In this document: piece by piece, positions 9,246-24,812 of the stretch
Layout of the letters: each line of letters starts with the position of its first letter
Position numbering within the stretch: the stretch's first letter is position 1
From: Kosakonia oryzae
Lineage (GTDB): Bacteria > Pseudomonadota > Gammaproteobacteria > Enterobacterales > Enterobacteriaceae
Reading direction: 5' to 3'
Length of the DNA stretch: 64,000 nt
Assembly (NCBI RefSeq): GCF_001658025.2
Contig: NZ_CP014007.2
Coordinates: 5,352,159 to 5,416,158, forward strand
Notes under the pieces: model-generated
Seen by the model: the letters and a program-made list of their open reading frames with translations, nothing else
Database searches by the model: none
Told to the model about the DNA's origin: nothing
Position numbers and translations under genes: made by a program

Positions 9246-10232
9246 TTAATACATTGGTGTTAATGCTAAAGGTGGTTCTTGCAGAACATTCACCTGATCC
9301 AGAAAAATCGAAGTCTGGCTGCGCCAGTAATCTTCACTGCGCAGCCATGGGAAGTTTTTCGGAAACGCCGGATCGTCCCAGCGACGAATAAGCCACGCCA
9401 GATAGTAGACCTGACGCATGGCGCGAAGAGGCTCTATCAGGCCAAGTTCGGCACGATTAAATTCACAAAACTCTTCATACGCTTCGACGATCATCTCCAG
9501 TTGCATGCGCTGCTCGGCTTTATCGCCATGCAGCAGCATCCATAGATCCTGTACCGCAGGACCATTACGTGCATCGTCTAAGTCAACAAACATCGGCCCG
9601 TCACGCCAGAGAATATTGCCAGCATGACAGTCGCCGTGCAGACGCAGGAGATTGAAACGGCTGTGCCACTGCTCCATAACAGCATCAATAAGCTTATCAA
9701 CAGCGCTCAAAAATGCCTCTTTCAATGACGCAGGAATAAGCGTAGTGGTTTCAAATAACTGGCGGGGTTCAATTAAATACTCTTTAACGCCAATATCCGG
9801 GCGATGAGTAAAACGTTTTTTGCTGCCGGTTTGATGCAATCGCCCAAGATAGCGACCAACCCATTCCATTTGATCCAGGTTGTCGGCTTCGAATTGCCGT
9901 CCGCCAACGCTTGGGAAGACAGCAAAATAGAAATCCTGATGAGTGAGTAAGGTCTGGTGATTAAAGGCAAGCGGTGCGGCAACCGGTACATCATCGTGCT
10001 GAAGATCCAGGGCAAACTCGTGCTCTTCAAGGATCTGCGCAACCGACCAGCGCTCAGGACGATAAAATTTCACTACATACCGACGGCGATCTTCGTCCTG
10101 AAATTGATAAACGCGGTTTTCGTAGCTATTTAGCGGAGTAAGGCCAGAATCCACACGGATCCCCTGCGCAAATAGCGCATCCATGATGGTGTCGGGGTGT
10201 AGTGTCTGGAAAGTAAAAGCGTTACAGGTCAT
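9246..10232 (-). CDS. srkA: stress response kinase A (SrkA/RdoA/YihE)
   Basis: Cytoplasmic Ser/Thr kinase of the aminoglycoside-phosphotransferase fold; in E. coli it counters MazEF-linked death and is part of the Cpx regulon. It has 328 residues, the family length. The catalytic loop [12 protein letters not shown] places D201 and N206, and the Mg2+ site FVDLDD places D217, matching the residues known for E. coli SrkA. It is first gene of the srkA-dsbA unit. yihD lies upstream, separated by a gap holding a GC-rich hairpin (10277-10298). Confidence 0.95.
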   Translation of the reverse strand: MTCNAFTFQTLHPDTIMDALFAQGIRVDSGLTPLNSYENRVYQFQDEDRRRYVVKFYRPERWSVAQILEEHEFALDLQHDDVPVAAPLAFNHQTLLTHQDFYFAVFPSVGGRQFEADNLDQMEWVGRYLGRLHQTGSKKRFTHRPDIGVKEYLIEPRQLFETTTLIPASLKEAFLSAVDKLIDAVMEQWHSRFNLLRLHGDCHAGNILWRDGPMFVDLDDARNGPAVQDLWMLLHGDKAEQRMQLEMIVEAYEEFCEFNRAELGLIEPLRAMRQVYYLAWLIRRWDDPAFPKNFPWLRSEDYWRSQTSIFLDQVNVLQEPPLALTPMY

Positions 10233-10308
10233 CCTGGCATCCGAAAATTCGACGAATTAATTCAGGATACCATTTCGCGGCGCGTTCAGTGGCGCCGCTT
10301 ACAAGCTT

Positions 10309-10578
10309 TTACTCTTTAATTACGCCGCGAGCGCGCAGCAGAGCGGTTTTAAAATCTTCTTCATAATCCTTCTGAATACCAGGGATGACGGCATCTTTCG
10401 CTGAGTCACGCATTTTCAGATGATAAATCAGGATGTCATCACTTAAATCGGCCAGTTCGCCCTCATAACCTGACTCTTGCGCCAGTTTCTGCAAGAATTG
10501 CATTAAGTTTAATTCGGGTTCTTTTTGCCACGCTGGCTGGAGAAGTTCGATAACTTCGTTCAGGCGTTTACATTTCAT
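10309..10578 (-). CDS. yihD: conserved protein YihD (DUF1040)
   Basis: Small cytoplasmic protein of 89 residues, the E. coli length, beginning [17 protein letters not shown] and ending RARGVIKE. The ATG at 10578 is chosen because GGAG lies seven bases before it and it matches the family start. A longer frame to 10608 adds ten residues without support. Function unknown; binding to the small ribosomal subunit has been discussed for the family, but nothing here adds to that. It is divergent from mobA. Confidence 0.93.
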   Translation of the reverse strand: MKCKRLNEVIELLQPAWQKEPELNLMQFLQKLAQESGYEGELADLSDDILIYHLKMRDSAKDAVIPGIQKDYEEDFKTALLRARGVIKE

Positions 10579-10647
10579 GTTCGTGCTCCTTACTCTTGGT
10601 ACAGACACGTTAGCAGGGTCAAACCCACAATAAAAGAGGCGATACTG

Positions 10648-11226
10648 GTGGCAGTAAGTGATGCGGTAACTGGCGTAATACTGGCGGGGGGGAAAGCCTC
10701 ACGCATGGGAGGAAATGATAAGGGATTATTGCAACTTAATGGCCAGCCACTTTGGCAGCATGTAGCGCAGAAACTGAAGCCACAGGTGACCGATATGGTA
10801 ATTAGCGCTAATCGAAACCTCGATATCTATCGTGCCAGTGGCCTGCCAGTGCTGACGGATACGCTACGTAATTATCCCGGGCCACTGGCAGGAATGCTAT
10901 CGGTAATGCAGCAACATTCAGGATCATGGTTCCTTTTCTGTCCCTGCGATACCCCACATATACCGGCAGATCTTGCTATACGGCTACAGAGAAACCGTCA
11001 GAAGGCCTTGGCTGTCTGGGTCCACGATGGCGAGCGGGATCATCCAACTATCGCGTTGATTCATCGCGATATCATGCCCTCTTTACAGGCATACCTGGCA
11101 AGCGGTGAACGCAGGGTAATGATATTCCTGCGCGAGGCTGGCGGCCATGCGGTAGATTTTAGCGATGTTAAAGCCGCTTTCGCTAATGTGAATACCCCGG
11201 AAGAGCTGGCTCATTGGCAGGAGTAA
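10648..11226 (+). CDS. mobA: molybdenum cofactor guanylyltransferase MobA
   Basis: Transfers GMP from GTP to Mo-molybdopterin, making the guanine-dinucleotide cofactor of DMSO-reductase-family enzymes. It has 192 residues from GTG 10648, with AGAGG eight bases upstream. The nucleotide-binding signature [11 protein letters not shown] is at residues ~12-22, and the Mg2+ site [10 protein letters not shown] is near residue 100. E. coli MobA has 194 residues. It is followed two bases later by mobB, a tight operon. Confidence 0.95.
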   Translation: MAVSDAVTGVILAGGKASRMGGNDKGLLQLNGQPLWQHVAQKLKPQVTDMVISANRNLDIYRASGLPVLTDTLRNYPGPLAGMLSVMQQHSGSWFLFCPCDTPHIPADLAIRLQRNRQKALAVWVHDGERDHPTIALIHRDIMPSLQAYLASGERRVMIFLREAGGHAVDFSDVKAAFANVNTPEELAHWQE

Positions 11227-11228
11227 CT

Positions 11229-11732
11229 ATGATTCCACTACTGGCTATTGCCGCATGGAGCGGTACAGGAAAGACCACACTCCTCAAGAAATTGATTCCA
11301 GAACTTTGCGCTCATGGTATTCGTCCGGGCTTAATAAAACATACTCACCATGATATGGATGTCGATAAACCGGGTAAAGATAGCTTTGAGCTGCGCAAGG
11401 CGGGAGCAGCACAAACTCTGGTCGCCAGTTCGCAGCGTTGGGCGCTGATGACAGAAACACCGGATGAAACCAGTCTGGATCTGGCGTATCTTGCAGGTCG
11501 AATGGATGCAACGAAACTGGATTTAGTGCTGGTCGAGGGTTTTAAACATGAGCCCGTGGCTAAAATTATGCTCTGGCGACAGGACTGCGGGCATAATCTG
11601 CAAGAGCTTATACTGGATGAGCATGTTATTGCGGTAGCCAGCGATGTAGCACTGGAACTTGATGTACCGGTGCTGGATATAAATGATATTGCTCAGATTG
11701 CTGGCTTTATTCTTCATTGGTTACGCGCATAG
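11229..11732 (+). CDS. mobB: molybdopterin-guanine dinucleotide biosynthesis adapter MobB
   Basis: GTP-binding accessory protein that improves cofactor maturation by MobA but is not essential for it. It has 167 residues. The P-loop SGTGKTT is at residues 11-17, followed by the HTHHDMDVDKPGKDS region. ATG 11229 is preferred because GGAG sits five bases before it. A TTG at 11214, overlapping mobA, would add five residues as in the longer annotated E. coli form. It ends about 75 bases before the mature 5S rRNA end of a convergent rRNA operon. Confidence 0.93.
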   Translation: MIPLLAIAAWSGTGKTTLLKKLIPELCAHGIRPGLIKHTHHDMDVDKPGKDSFELRKAGAAQTLVASSQRWALMTETPDETSLDLAYLAGRMDATKLDLVLVEGFKHEPVAKIMLWRQDCGHNLQELILDEHVIAVASDVALELDVPVLDINDIAQIAGFILHWLRA

Positions 11733-11768
11733 AGCGTGTGACCTTTTATTTTATCTGAGCGCAGACGC

Positions 11769-11793
11769 AAAAAGGCCATCCTTGCGGATGGCC
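11769..11793 (-). terminator. terminator of the rRNA operon
   Basis: On the minus strand, the stem GGCCATCC/GGATGGCC with loop GCAA is followed by TTTTTGCGTCT. It lies 15 bases after the 5S gene, as with E. coli rrn T1 terminators. Confidence 0.9.
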
Positions 11794-11807
11794 TCTTCAC
11801 TGGTTTG

Positions 11808-11927
11808 ATGCCTGGCAGTTCCCTACTCTCGCATGGGGAGACCCCACACTACCATCGGCGCTACGGCGTTTCACTTCTGAGTTCGGCATGGGGTCAGGTG
11901 GGACCACCGCGCTAGTGCCGCCAGGCA
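11808..11927 (-). rRNA. rrf: 5S ribosomal RNA
   Basis: 120 bases, from TGCCTGGCGGC at 11927 to CTGCCAGGCAT at 11808, with complementary ends. It is close to the E. coli consensus. It is the last gene of the operon; no tRNA gene follows it before the terminator. Confidence 0.98.
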
Positions 11928-12019
11928 AATTCTGTTCACCGCCATGCCCCCAGGGCACACCGGTCTAATCTGTATCACGCTGAAAATTCTCTCTCACGCC
12001 AAAACATCTTCGGCGTTGT

Positions 12020-14924
<2,905 letters not shown>

Positions 14925-15032
14925 TCACAACCCGAAGATGTTTCTTCCGATTCATCATCGCATTGCGAAAATTTGAGAGACTCACGAACAACTTGCGTTG
15001 TTCAGTGTTTCAATTTTCAGCTTGATCCAGAT

Positions 15033-15044
15033 TTTTAAAGAGCA
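15033..15044 (-). promoter_or_regulatory. boxA-like antitermination site in the spacer before 23S
   Basis: TGCTCTTTAAAA on the minus strand, in the tRNA-23S spacer, matches the rrn boxA sequence bound by NusB-S10. Confidence 0.7.
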
Positions 15045-15118
15045 TATATCTCAAACATGACTCGTAAGTCAGTTTTGAGATACGGATGGGCAACGCCTTT
15101 CACACATTCCCGCGCAAG

Positions 15119-15194
15119 TGGCGTCCCCTAGGGGATTCGAACCCCTGTTACCGCCGTGAAAGGGCGGTGTCCTGGGCCTCTAGACGAAGGGGAC
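15119..15194 (-). tRNA. gltT: tRNA-Glu (UUC)
   Basis: 76 bases including an encoded CCA. Acceptor arms GTCCCCT/AGGGGAC, T arm GGGGTTCGAATCCCC and anticodon TTC at 15160-15158. It is the only tRNA in the 16S-23S spacer, the type found in E. coli rrnB, C, E and G. The particular paralogue symbol (gltT/U/V/W) cannot be told from the tRNA alone. Confidence 0.98.
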
Positions 15195-15279
15195 ACATAG
15201 TCTGCTTCGCAAGACGCCTTGCTTTTTACTTTTCATCAGACAATCTGTGTGAGCACTTCAGGGATGGGTTCTTTTAAGG

Positions 15280-16819
<1,540 letters not shown>

Positions 16820-16953
16820 AAAAGTTTGATGCTCAATGAATTAAACTTCGTAATGAATTACGTGTTCACTCGTTGAGACTTGGTATTCATTTTTGTCCGA
16901 AGACATTCAAGAATCCGCGTCACCTGAGTGCCCACACAGATTGTCTGATAAAT

Positions 16954-16965
16954 TGTTAAAGAGCA
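16954..16965 (-). promoter_or_regulatory. rrn leader boxA
   Basis: TGCTCTTTAACA, the consensus boxA, followed on the minus strand by ATTTATCAGACAATCTGTGTG as in E. coli rrn leaders. Confidence 0.85.
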
Positions 16966-17000
16966 GTGCCGCTGTGTTTTCGCTGCGGCGCGGGGTGTGC

Positions 17001-17028
17001 ATATTACGCTTTCCCGCCGTGAAGTCAA
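17001..17028 (-). promoter_or_regulatory. rrn P2 promoter
   Basis: On the minus strand: -35 TTGACT (17028-17023), a 16-base spacer and -10 TAATAT (17006-17001), followed by a GC-rich discriminator CACACCCCGCGCC-like sequence. Confidence 0.85.
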
Positions 17029-17098
17029 CTGATTATTTTCAGATTTCTTCGCCTGACAGGCCGGTGTGTTTGCCGTTGTGCCGTGTCAGTGGAGGCGC

Positions 17099-17126
17099 AT
17101 TATAGGGAGTTAATTCCGGCTGACAA
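17099..17126 (-). promoter_or_regulatory. rrn P1 promoter
   Basis: On the minus strand: -35 TTGTCA (17126-17121), a 16-base spacer, -10 TATAAT (17104-17099), then the GCGCCTCC discriminator typical of ppGpp-sensitive rrn P1. Upstream A/T tracts (17127-17165) look like an UP element. Confidence 0.9.
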
Positions 17127-17277
17127 CCCCTAATTTGAAAAAAGTTTTCAACCGTGTTTTTTTTCAACAAAACGCGGCAAAAAGAGGCATGAATAACTGA
17201 TTTTGCTGTTTTTGCCACCACTGATAGATATCGAATGGCATACTAGCAAGTGATACAAAGAAAAAAGGAAGTGAGAA

Positions 17278-17967
17278 ATGCCTTTAAACGCACAGCAGCT
17301 TGCCGCGCAGAAAAACATCTCCTGGGTGCTAGCAGAGAAACTGGCGCAACAGATCCTGAAAGGTGAATATGCTCCGGGCTCGATTTTGCCGGGTGAGATG
17401 GAACTGGGTGAGAAGTTTGGCGTGAGCCGCACCGCAGTCAGGGAAGCGGTAAAGACATTAACCGCAAAAGGGATGGTCTTGCCTCGCCCGCGTATCGGTA
17501 CCCGGGTAATGCCCCGCGACAACTGGAACTTCCTTGATAAAGAATTGTTGTTCTGGTGGATGCACGAGGACAACTTCAAGGAAATTATTCAGCACTTCCT
17601 TATTATGCGCAGCAGCCTTGAGCCTCAAGCTTGCCTGCTCGCAGCAACACTCGCCAGCGCAGAACAAAAAGCGTATCTCAATACCTTAATGGAAGAGATG
17701 GTCAGCCTGAAAAAGAACTTTAACCGCGAACGCTGGATTGAAGTGGATATGGCCTGGCATGAACACATCTACGCAATGAGTGATAACCCCTTCCTTATTT
17801 CTTTCTCTTCACTCTTTCATTCGATTTACCACACCTACTTTACCTCTATAACGCAAAACGAAGTGATCAAACTCGACCTTCACCAGGCGATTGTGGACGC
17901 CATTCAGGAAAGCGACGGCGAGAGCGCATTCCGGGCGAGCCAGTTATTACTGAATACGCCTAATTAA
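17278..17967 (+). CDS. yieP: GntR/FadR-family transcriptional regulator YieP
   Basis: DNA-binding regulator of 229 residues (230 in E. coli). The N-terminal winged HTH spans ~residues 15-80 ([22 protein letters not shown] region, then [15 protein letters not shown]). The C-terminal FadR-type ligand domain has metal-site histidines ([12 protein letters not shown]; later FHSIYHTY). AGGAAG precedes the ATG. It lies 11 bases upstream of hsrA, so the two are probably co-transcribed. The ligand and regulon were not inferred from this sequence. Confidence 0.94.
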   Translation: MPLNAQQLAAQKNISWVLAEKLAQQILKGEYAPGSILPGEMELGEKFGVSRTAVREAVKTLTAKGMVLPRPRIGTRVMPRDNWNFLDKELLFWWMHEDNFKEIIQHFLIMRSSLEPQACLLAATLASAEQKAYLNTLMEEMVSLKKNFNRERWIEVDMAWHEHIYAMSDNPFLISFSSLFHSIYHTYFTSITQNEVIKLDLHQAIVDAIQESDGESAFRASQLLLNTPN

Positions 17968-17978
17968 CGGGAATTGGT

Positions 17979-19382
17979 ATGACAGAGAAGAAAGCGCGCA
18001 GTATGGCTGGCCTGCCATGGATCGCAGCAATGGCTTTTTTTATGCAGGCACTGGATGCCACCATTCTTAACACCGCATTACCCGCAATAGCACAGAGTCT
18101 TGGCCGTTCTCCGCTGGCGATGCAATCCACCATCATTAGTTACACGCTGACAGTGGCAATGTTGATCCCGATGAGCGGCTGGCTGGCAGACCGTTTTGGC
18201 ACTCGTCGGGTATTTATGCTGGCGGTAAGCCTGTTTACTCTCGGCTCACTGGCGTGCGCGCTCTCCAACTCACTGCCAATGCTGGTGATATTCCGTGTCA
18301 TTCAGGGGATTGGCGGTGCGATGATGATGCCGGTAGCCCGTCTGGCATTACTACGCGCGTATCCGCGCAGTGAATTACTGCCGGTCCTGAACTTCGTCAC
18401 CATGCCCGGGCTTGTCGGGCCGATTCTTGGCCCGGTATTGGGCGGCGTGCTGGTCACCTGGGCAAGCTGGCACTGGATCTTTTTGATTAATATCCCGATT
18501 GGTATCGCAGGCCTCTTCTATGCGCGGAAATATATGCCGAACTTCACCACGCCACGGCGAAGTTTCGATATGGGGGGCTTTTTCCTTTTTGGTTTAAGCC
18601 TTGTGCTGTTTTCCAGCGGCATGGAGCTATTTGGAGAGAAGCTGGTCGCCAGCTGGATTGCTTTCGCAATTATCCTCAGCGGTCTCGGTTTGCTTTGGGC
18701 TTACGTCCGCCATGCGCGCCGCCATCCTGGGCCGCTGATATCACTCAATCTGTTTAACACCCGCACCTTTTCCGTCGGCATCGCCGGGAACATTGCTTCC
18801 CGCCTGGGGACGGGTTGCGTACCGTTTTTGATGCCGCTGATGTTGCAGGTCGGTTTTGGGTATCCCGCGCTGATTGCTGGTTGCATGATGGCGCCAACCG
18901 CGCTGGGCTCTATTCTGGCAAAATCCACGGTCACACAGATATTGCGCTGGTTCGGTTATCGCAAGACGCTGGTTGGTATTACGCTGTTTATTGGTTTGAT
19001 GATTGCCCAGTTCGCGCTGCAAACGCCGGCGATGGCAGTATGGATGCTGGTGCTGCCGCTGTTCATCCTGGGGATGGCAATGTCCACCCAGTTTACCTCG
19101 ATGAATACTATTACTCTGGCGGACTTAACCGATGAAAATGCCAGCAGCGGCAACAGCGTCCTGGCGGTTACGCAACAGTTATCGATAAGTCTGGGGGTCG
19201 CGGTCAGCGCTGCGGTGCTGCGTTTCTATGAAGGGTTCGATAGCATTAATACTGTGGAGCAGTTCCACTATACCTTTATTACCATGGGCGCTATCACGCT
19301 GCTCTCCGCGCTGGTCTTTATGCTGCTGAAAGCGAAAGATGGCCGCAACCTAATCAAAGAGCGCCACAAAAAATCAGGCTGA
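17979..19382 (+). CDS. hsrA: MFS transporter HsrA (DHA2 family)
   Basis: Inner-membrane drug:proton antiporter family protein of 467 residues with about 14 predicted membrane segments, the DHA2 pattern. Motif A is [13 protein letters not shown] and motif C is [14 protein letters not shown]. Transport substrate unknown; the E. coli gene was found through homocysteine-related stress. Its 3' end overlaps the convergent rbsR 3' end by nine bases. Confidence 0.94.
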   Translation: MTEKKARSMAGLPWIAAMAFFMQALDATILNTALPAIAQSLGRSPLAMQSTIISYTLTVAMLIPMSGWLADRFGTRRVFMLAVSLFTLGSLACALSNSLPMLVIFRVIQGIGGAMMMPVARLALLRAYPRSELLPVLNFVTMPGLVGPILGPVLGGVLVTWASWHWIFLINIPIGIAGLFYARKYMPNFTTPRRSFDMGGFFLFGLSLVLFSSGMELFGEKLVASWIAFAIILSGLGLLWAYVRHARRHPGPLISLNLFNTRTFSVGIAGNIASRLGTGCVPFLMPLMLQVGFGYPALIAGCMMAPTALGSILAKSTVTQILRWFGYRKTLVGITLFIGLMIAQFALQTPAMAVWMLVLPLFILGMAMSTQFTSMNTITLADLTDENASSGNSVLAVTQQLSISLGVAVSAAVLRFYEGFDSINTVEQFHYTFITMGAITLLSALVFMLLKAKDGRNLIKERHKKSG

Positions 19383-20366
19383 ACCGCGCTCGATCAGAAT
19401 CGGCGTGAGCTGCAACCGCTGTTGCTGTAAACCCGGTTCAGCAATACGGTGGATAAGCACGTCAATTGCCAGCTCACCCAGTTCATCTTTTGGTTGATGA
19501 ATAGTGGTGAGCGGTGGAGTCATATAGCGCGCCAGTTCAATATCGTCGTAACCGACAATCGCCATATCTTGCGGGATCTTCAACCCGGCCTGATACAAAG
19601 CCTGGTATGCGCCAACAGCCATCGCATCGTTGCCGATAAAGACCGCCTGCGGGCGTTCGTTCATCGCCAGTAATGCCTGCATGGCATCAAAACCGCCACC
19701 GAATTCAAAGTCGCTCTCGATTTCATCGCCTTCACGAATGGTTAACCCGGCGCGCGTCATCGCTTCGCGATACCCCTCCAGACGCAAACGCGCAGGCGTT
19801 TTATCCAGTGGCCCGGTGATACAGGCTATACGCGTGAATCCTTTATTGATCAGATACTGCGTTGCCATATCGCCACCCAGCAAGGAGTTATCCTGAATCA
19901 GATCGCTATCACCGTTAAATGGCGCCCAGTCCATCATTACAGTCGGTATGGAAGGATAGCGCTGCATGATCTCTTGCGAAGGCTGATGGGTCTCAGTGCA
20001 TAACAGCAACAACCCGTCGACGCGCTTCTGCATCAGCGTTTCCAGATTACTGTTCATCCGCTGTTCATCACCTTCGGTATTGCACAACACCAGGCTGTAA
20101 CCGCGCTCAAAACAGCTACGCTCCACGCCGCGCACCAGCTCGGAATAAAAGGGATTAGTACTGGCGGTTATCAGCATGCCGATGGTGCGGGTCTGATTGA
20201 TTTTCAGACTCCGCGCCAGCGCGGAAGGGGCATAGTTCAGCGTTTTGATCGCCGTTTCCACCTTCTCCCGAACAGCATCACTGACAAAGCGATCTTTGTT
20301 AATAACGTGGGATACCGTTGAGGTGGAAACGCCCGCCACGCGGGCAACATCCTTCATGGTGGCCAA
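19374..20366 (-). CDS. rbsR: ribose operon repressor RbsR
   Basis: LacI-family repressor, released from DNA by ribose. It has 330 residues, with an N-terminal HTH ([20 protein letters not shown]), a hinge helix with [11 protein letters not shown], then a periplasmic-binding-protein-like sugar domain. It is the last gene of rbsDACBKR, starting three bases after the rbsK stop. Its likely operators are the GCGAAACGTTTCGC palindromes upstream of rbsD. Confidence 0.97.
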   Translation of the reverse strand: MATMKDVARVAGVSTSTVSHVINKDRFVSDAVREKVETAIKTLNYAPSALARSLKINQTRTIGMLITASTNPFYSELVRGVERSCFERGYSLVLCNTEGDEQRMNSNLETLMQKRVDGLLLLCTETHQPSQEIMQRYPSIPTVMMDWAPFNGDSDLIQDNSLLGGDMATQYLINKGFTRIACITGPLDKTPARLRLEGYREAMTRAGLTIREGDEIESDFEFGGGFDAMQALLAMNERPQAVFIGNDAMAVGAYQALYQAGLKIPQDMAIVGYDDIELARYMTPPLTTIHQPKDELGELAIDVLIHRIAEPGLQQQRLQLTPILIERGSA

Positions 20367-20369
20367 GTT

Positions 20370-21299
20370 TCACCCCTGCTGAGAGAGAAAATCATCAATC
20401 TCTTTGCGCCACGGAACAGAAGGTTGCGCGCCTTTACGCGTGACAGCAATCGCCGCTGCTGCATGAGCAAAACGGATCGCTTCATCCAGCGTTTTCTCTT
20501 CCAGCAATGCCGTCAACAGCGCGCCGTTAAAGGTATCGCCAGCGGCAATGGTATCAATGGCTTTGACTTTAAAGCCGGGAACGCGTTTACCTTCACCATT
20601 AACACTTGCCCATACGCCACGGCTGCCAAGGGTAATAATTACCGTCTTGATACCTTTGGCATGCAGCGCCTGCGCGGCGCGCGCGGCGTCTTCATCGCTG
20701 TCAACGCGAATACCGGTCAGTTTTTCCGCTTCGGTTTCATTTGGCGTGATGATGTCCACCAGCGCCAGCAGTTCATCGGAGAGTTCCCGCGCCGGAGCCG
20801 GGTTAAGCGCTACGGTCGTATGATTCTGCTGCGCGATGCGCGCGGCAGCCAGCACGCTTTCTACCGGCGACTCCAGTTGCATCAGCAACGCCGATGCGTT
20901 CGCAATCAGCGCGTGCTGCGCTTCTACGCGTTCAATCGAAAGCGCCGCATTCGCTCCCGCATGAATACCGATGACATTCTCACCTTCGCCATTAACAAAA
21001 ATCAGCGCCACGCCGGTGGATTCACCCGCAACAACGCTGACTGGCGCCACATCAATATGATCGCTTTCCAGCTGCTTACGAACGCGAGCGCCCGTGTCGT
21101 CATCGCCCGTACAAGCGATAAAAGCGATATCGGCGCCGCTACGCCCGGCAGCAACCGCCTGGTTTGCGCCTTTACCACCGAAAGCCACCTGATACTGGCT
21201 GCCGGTGACGGTTTCGCCCGGCGTCGGAAAAGATTCAAGGTTAAGAATGTGATCGGCATTGATACTACCAAGGACGACGAGTTTGCCTGCGGTTTTCAT
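20370..21299 (-). CDS. rbsK: ribokinase
   Basis: Phosphorylates D-ribose to ribose 5-phosphate with ATP in the cytoplasm. It has 309 residues (E. coli 309). PfkB-family signatures are the N-terminal GSINADHI, the sugar-site FGGKGANQAVAAGRSG, and the C-terminal DTIAAGDTFNGAL with the catalytic Asp of the GAGD motif. A stable hairpin lies in the gap after rbsB. Confidence 0.97.
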   Translation of the reverse strand: MKTAGKLVVLGSINADHILNLESFPTPGETVTGSQYQVAFGGKGANQAVAAGRSGADIAFIACTGDDDTGARVRKQLESDHIDVAPVSVVAGESTGVALIFVNGEGENVIGIHAGANAALSIERVEAQHALIANASALLMQLESPVESVLAAARIAQQNHTTVALNPAPARELSDELLALVDIITPNETEAEKLTGIRVDSDEDAARAAQALHAKGIKTVIITLGSRGVWASVNGEGKRVPGFKVKAIDTIAAGDTFNGALLTALLEEKTLDEAIRFAHAAAAIAVTRKGAQPSVPWRKEIDDFLSQQG

Positions 21300-21319
21300 G
21301 ATGAGCTAGTCCATAAAGT

Positions 21320-21341
21320 GCGCCACCGTTCCCGGTGGCGC
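21320..21341 (-). other. intercistronic mRNA hairpin rbsB-rbsK
   Basis: Nine-base perfect stem GCGCCACCG/CGGTGGCGC with a four-base loop, in the 112-base gap between rbsB and rbsK. No T run follows, so it more likely stabilises the upstream rbsB message than terminates transcription. Confidence 0.5.
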
Positions 21342-21411
21342 GTGCCATGCTTTTCTTTATTTTTACGTTGTCCCCAGCCGGCAGGTTCAAGCCCACCGAC
21401 TGAACTGCTTA

Positions 21412-22302
21412 TTACTGCTTGATGACCAGTTTCAGGTCAACCGGGTTTTTCGCGTAGACTTTTTCGCCTTTCAGCACTTTGTCTGCGGTATCAACACCTT
21501 TCGCGCCAATCTGCTCCGGCAACTGAGCAATCGTTGCTGCCAGTTTGCCGTCATTTACGGCTTTAATACCGTCTGGCGTACCGTCAAAGCCCACCACCAT
21601 CACGTCGGTTTTACCGGCAGTTTGCAGTGCACGCAGCGCGCCCAGCGCCATTTCATCGTTCTGGGCAAAGACTGCCTGAACATCCGGGTGAGCCGTCAGC
21701 AGGTTCTGCATGACGTTCAGGCCCTTAGTACGGTCGAAGTCTGCCGGCTGGCTGGCCAGCACGTTAAATTTATGAGCGGCAACGGCCTGCTGGAAACCTT
21801 CACCACGTTCACGTGCAGCAGAAGTCCCGGCGATACCCGCCAGTTCGATAACTTTCGCACCTTCACCCACTTTTTTAGCGATGTAGTCGCCAGCAATTTT
21901 GCCGCCGAGCACGTTATCAGAGGCAATGTGGCTGACCACTTCACCGCTGGTTGCTACGCGGTCAAGGGTAATTACCGGGATTTTTGCCTGGTTAGCCATT
22001 TTGATCGCGTTACCAACAGCATCGGAGTCTGTCGGGTTAATCAGCAGCAGTTTGGTACCGCGAACGGTCAGATCCTGCACGTTGGCCAGCTCTTTGGCCG
22101 GGTTGTTCTGCGAATCCAGGACAACCAGGTCATACCCCAGTTTATTCGCCTCTTTCTGTGCTCCATCCTTCAGAGAGACGAAGAACGGGTTGTTCAGCGT
22201 GGAAATCACCAGAGCAATAGAGTCTTTCGCCATCGCGTTTGCGCTAATGGTGGCGCTCAGTGCAACAGCAGAAACCAGAGTGGCCAGTTTTTTCATGTTC
22301 AT
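21412..22302 (-). CDS. rbsB: periplasmic ribose-binding protein RbsB
   Basis: High-affinity ribose receptor for the RbsABC transporter and for chemotaxis. From ATG 22302 it has 296 residues, as in E. coli, with signal peptide [25 protein letters not shown] cleaved before KDSIAL (residue 26). An in-frame GTG at 22308 adds two residues but sits only three bases from the AGGA ribosome site, so the ATG is chosen. Confidence 0.96.
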   Translation of the reverse strand: MNMKKLATLVSAVALSATISANAMAKDSIALVISTLNNPFFVSLKDGAQKEANKLGYDLVVLDSQNNPAKELANVQDLTVRGTKLLLINPTDSDAVGNAIKMANQAKIPVITLDRVATSGEVVSHIASDNVLGGKIAGDYIAKKVGEGAKVIELAGIAGTSAARERGEGFQQAVAAHKFNVLASQPADFDRTKGLNVMQNLLTAHPDVQAVFAQNDEMALGALRALQTAGKTDVMVVGFDGTPDGIKAVNDGKLAATIAQLPEQIGAKGVDTADKVLKGEKVYAKNPVDLKLVIKQ

Positions 22303-22328
22303 ATTCACGAGTCCTGTTGTGTAGGTAA

Positions 22329-23294
22329 TTACTGCTTTTTGTTGTCTACCAGCACCGCGAGCAGAATCACCACTGCTTTAACGATCATCTGGTAATAGGA
22401 GGAAACGCTCAACAAATTCAATCCATTATTGAGGAAGCCCAGAATCAATGCGCCGATCAACGTCCCAACAATGCGACCTTTACCGCCAGCCAGACTGGTT
22501 CCGCCCAATACCACCGCAGCAATAGCATCCAGTTCATAACCGGCCCCCGCAGTAGGCTGAGCAGAAGAGAGACGCGCCACTTCAATAATGCCCGCCAGTG
22601 AAGCCAGCAGGCCGCACAGCGAGTAGACGATAATTTTCACTTTATCGACGGAGATGCCGGACAAGCGCGTCGCCGCTTCGTTACCGCCCAGAGCATAGAT
22701 ATAGCGGCCCAGGCGAGTTTGATGCAATAAATACCAGGCGGCGATAAAGACCACAGCCATCAACCACACTGGCGTCGGGATCCCGAGCGGGCGACCAATA
22801 CCAAACCAGCCAAAAATATCTGCGTTAGCGGTAAATCCGGTATTGATTGGGCTGCCATTGGTGTAAACCAGCGTTACACCGCGCAGCAGCAACATCATTA
22901 CCAGAGTCGCGATAAACGCCTGCACGCGGCCTTTCGCGACAATCACCCCGGTAACGGCACCGATCGCCGCCCCGAGCGCCAACGCACCAGCAACGGCCAC
23001 CAGCGCATTCACTTCCACGCCAATCATCGATGCCGCAACCGCGCCGGTGAGCGCCAGCAGGGAACCGACGGACAGATCAATACCCGAAGTCAGGATAACC
23101 AGCGTCATCCCCACCGCCATAATGGCGTTTACCGAGGTTTGTTGCAGGATGTTCAGCAGGTTATTGACGGTAAAAAAGTTCGGACTCATGGTCGAAACAA
23201 TCGCAATCAACACCAGCAAAGCAATTAACGATTTTTGTTCCATTAGCCATGCTTTGCTGAAATAACGGCGACCAGAAACAGCCTGGGTAGTCAT
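22329..23294 (-). CDS. rbsC: ribose ABC transporter permease RbsC
   Basis: Integral membrane subunit of the ribose importer, 321 residues like E. coli, with about eight to ten hydrophobic segments and the family loop [19 protein letters not shown]. It lies five bases downstream of rbsA and upstream of rbsB in the operon. Confidence 0.97.
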   Translation of the reverse strand: MTTQAVSGRRYFSKAWLMEQKSLIALLVLIAIVSTMSPNFFTVNNLLNILQQTSVNAIMAVGMTLVILTSGIDLSVGSLLALTGAVAASMIGVEVNALVAVAGALALGAAIGAVTGVIVAKGRVQAFIATLVMMLLLRGVTLVYTNGSPINTGFTANADIFGWFGIGRPLGIPTPVWLMAVVFIAAWYLLHQTRLGRYIYALGGNEAATRLSGISVDKVKIIVYSLCGLLASLAGIIEVARLSSAQPTAGAGYELDAIAAVVLGGTSLAGGKGRIVGTLIGALILGFLNNGLNLLSVSSYYQMIVKAVVILLAVLVDNKKQ

Positions 23295-23299
23295 CTTTT

Positions 23300-24805
23300 T
23301 TACTCCTGATTCACACGATTAAGCTTGCCCACAGCGGCAGCCATCAACACTTCCTGAGTGGCCTGCTCGCGCGTGAATTCACCGCCGAGATGCCCTTCAT
23401 GCATCACCATAATGCGATCGCTCATTCCCAGCACTTCCGGCATTTCAGAGGAGACCAGGATGATGCTCAGCCCGTCAGCCTTGAACTGGTTAATAAGCTG
23501 ATAAATCTCTTTTTTCGCCCCCACATCGACGCCGCGCGTCGGTTCGTCGAGGATCAGCACTTTTGGCCGCGTCATCAAACCACGGGCAATCGCCACTTTT
23601 TGCTGATTACCACCGGAGAGCAAACCAATTGCCTGCTCCATTGATGGCGTTTTCACATTGAACAGACGGATAAAATCATTCACCGCCTGCTGTTCATCTT
23701 TATGCTTCAGCGAACCACCCGCGCGGCTGAAGTAACGCAGCGCCGTCAGCGACATATTCTCTTTCACCGACATGCCGAGCACTAAGCCGTCACGCTTACG
23801 GTCTTCTGAAATATAGACGATGCCGTTCGCCAGCCCGTCCTGCGGAGAGCGGGTGATCACTTCATGACCGTCGAGTGTCACATAACCGTTGGTGCGCGGC
23901 AGTGCGCCATACAGCACTTTCATCAGTTCGGTGCGGCCAGCGCCCATCAACCCGGCGACGCCAAGGATCTCGCCTTTGCGCAGGGTGAAACTGACGTTTT
24001 CCACGCCGGGGCCACACAGATTATCGACGGTAAGACGCACTTCGCCCGGCGCTTGATCCAGCCGCGGGTATTGATCTTCCAGCTTGCGCCCAACCATCAT
24101 TTCGATCAGCGTATCTTCGGTGAGCGTCGCCACTTCACGCTCGGCGATAAACTGCCCGTCACGGAAAACCGTCACGTCATCGCAAATCTCGAAGATCTCT
24201 TTCAGACGATGGGAGATATAGACAATGCCGCGCCCCTGCGATTTCAGCTCGCGGATCACGCGGAACAGCGATTCGGTTTCGGTGTCCGTCAGGGCATCGG
24301 TGGGTTCATCCATAATGATGACTTGCGATTCGTAGCTCATCACTTTGGCGATTTCGACCATTTGCTGATCGCCGATGGAGAGTTCCCCGACCAGCCGATC
24401 GCTCTTAAAGCGCAGATTCAGTTTGGCCAGCAGCTTGTCGGCTTCAGCAAACATCTTTTTCCAGTCGATTTTGCCGAAGCGATTGACGAACTCACGTCCG
24501 AGAAAAATATTCTCAGCGATGGTGAGCTGCGGGATCAGATTCAGTTCCTGGTGGATGATGCCGATACCGGCTTCCTGCGATGATTTTGGGCCGTTAAAGG
24601 TGGTCTCTTTTCCCAGCCACAGCAGCGAACCGGCGTCGCGGGTATAAATCCCCGTCAGCACTTTCATCATCGTGGATTTACCGGCGCCGTTTTCACCTAC
24701 CAGCGCCATTACGCGGCCTGGATAGACATTCAGCGCCGCGCCGGAAAGAGCTTTAACGCCGGGGAAGGCTTTATCGATCCCCTTGAGTTGCAGTAACGCG
24801 TCCAT
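23300..24805 (-). CDS. rbsA: ribose ABC transporter ATPase RbsA
   Basis: Double ATPase subunit, 501 residues from ATG 24805, the E. coli length. The first half has Walker [10 protein letters not shown], signature LSIGDQQ and Walker [11 protein letters not shown]. The second half has the degenerate Walker [10 protein letters not shown], signature LSGGNQQ and Walker [12 protein letters not shown]. One canonical and one degenerate site is normal for sugar double ATPases. A longer frame to 24850 overlaps rbsD and has no support. Confidence 0.97.
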   Translation of the reverse strand: MDALLQLKGIDKAFPGVKALSGAALNVYPGRVMALVGENGAGKSTMMKVLTGIYTRDAGSLLWLGKETTFNGPKSSQEAGIGIIHQELNLIPQLTIAENIFLGREFVNRFGKIDWKKMFAEADKLLAKLNLRFKSDRLVGELSIGDQQMVEIAKVMSYESQVIIMDEPTDALTDTETESLFRVIRELKSQGRGIVYISHRLKEIFEICDDVTVFRDGQFIAEREVATLTEDTLIEMMVGRKLEDQYPRLDQAPGEVRLTVDNLCGPGVENVSFTLRKGEILGVAGLMGAGRTELMKVLYGALPRTNGYVTLDGHEVITRSPQDGLANGIVYISEDRKRDGLVLGMSVKENMSLTALRYFSRAGGSLKHKDEQQAVNDFIRLFNVKTPSMEQAIGLLSGGNQQKVAIARGLMTRPKVLILDEPTRGVDVGAKKEIYQLINQFKADGLSIILVSSEMPEVLGMSDRIMVMHEGHLGGEFTREQATQEVLMAAAVGKLNRVNQE

Positions 24806-24812
24806 GATGGCC

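Noticed and set aside
10277..10298. GC-rich hairpin after yihD as a terminator
   Set aside because: Stem GCGGCGC/GCGCCGC is sound but no T run follows on the minus strand, so I do not list it as a terminator.
20424..21422. 332-residue open frame antisense to rbsK
   Set aside because: Covers the rbsK coding region on the opposite strand; Arg/Phe-rich shadow composition and no family resemblance.
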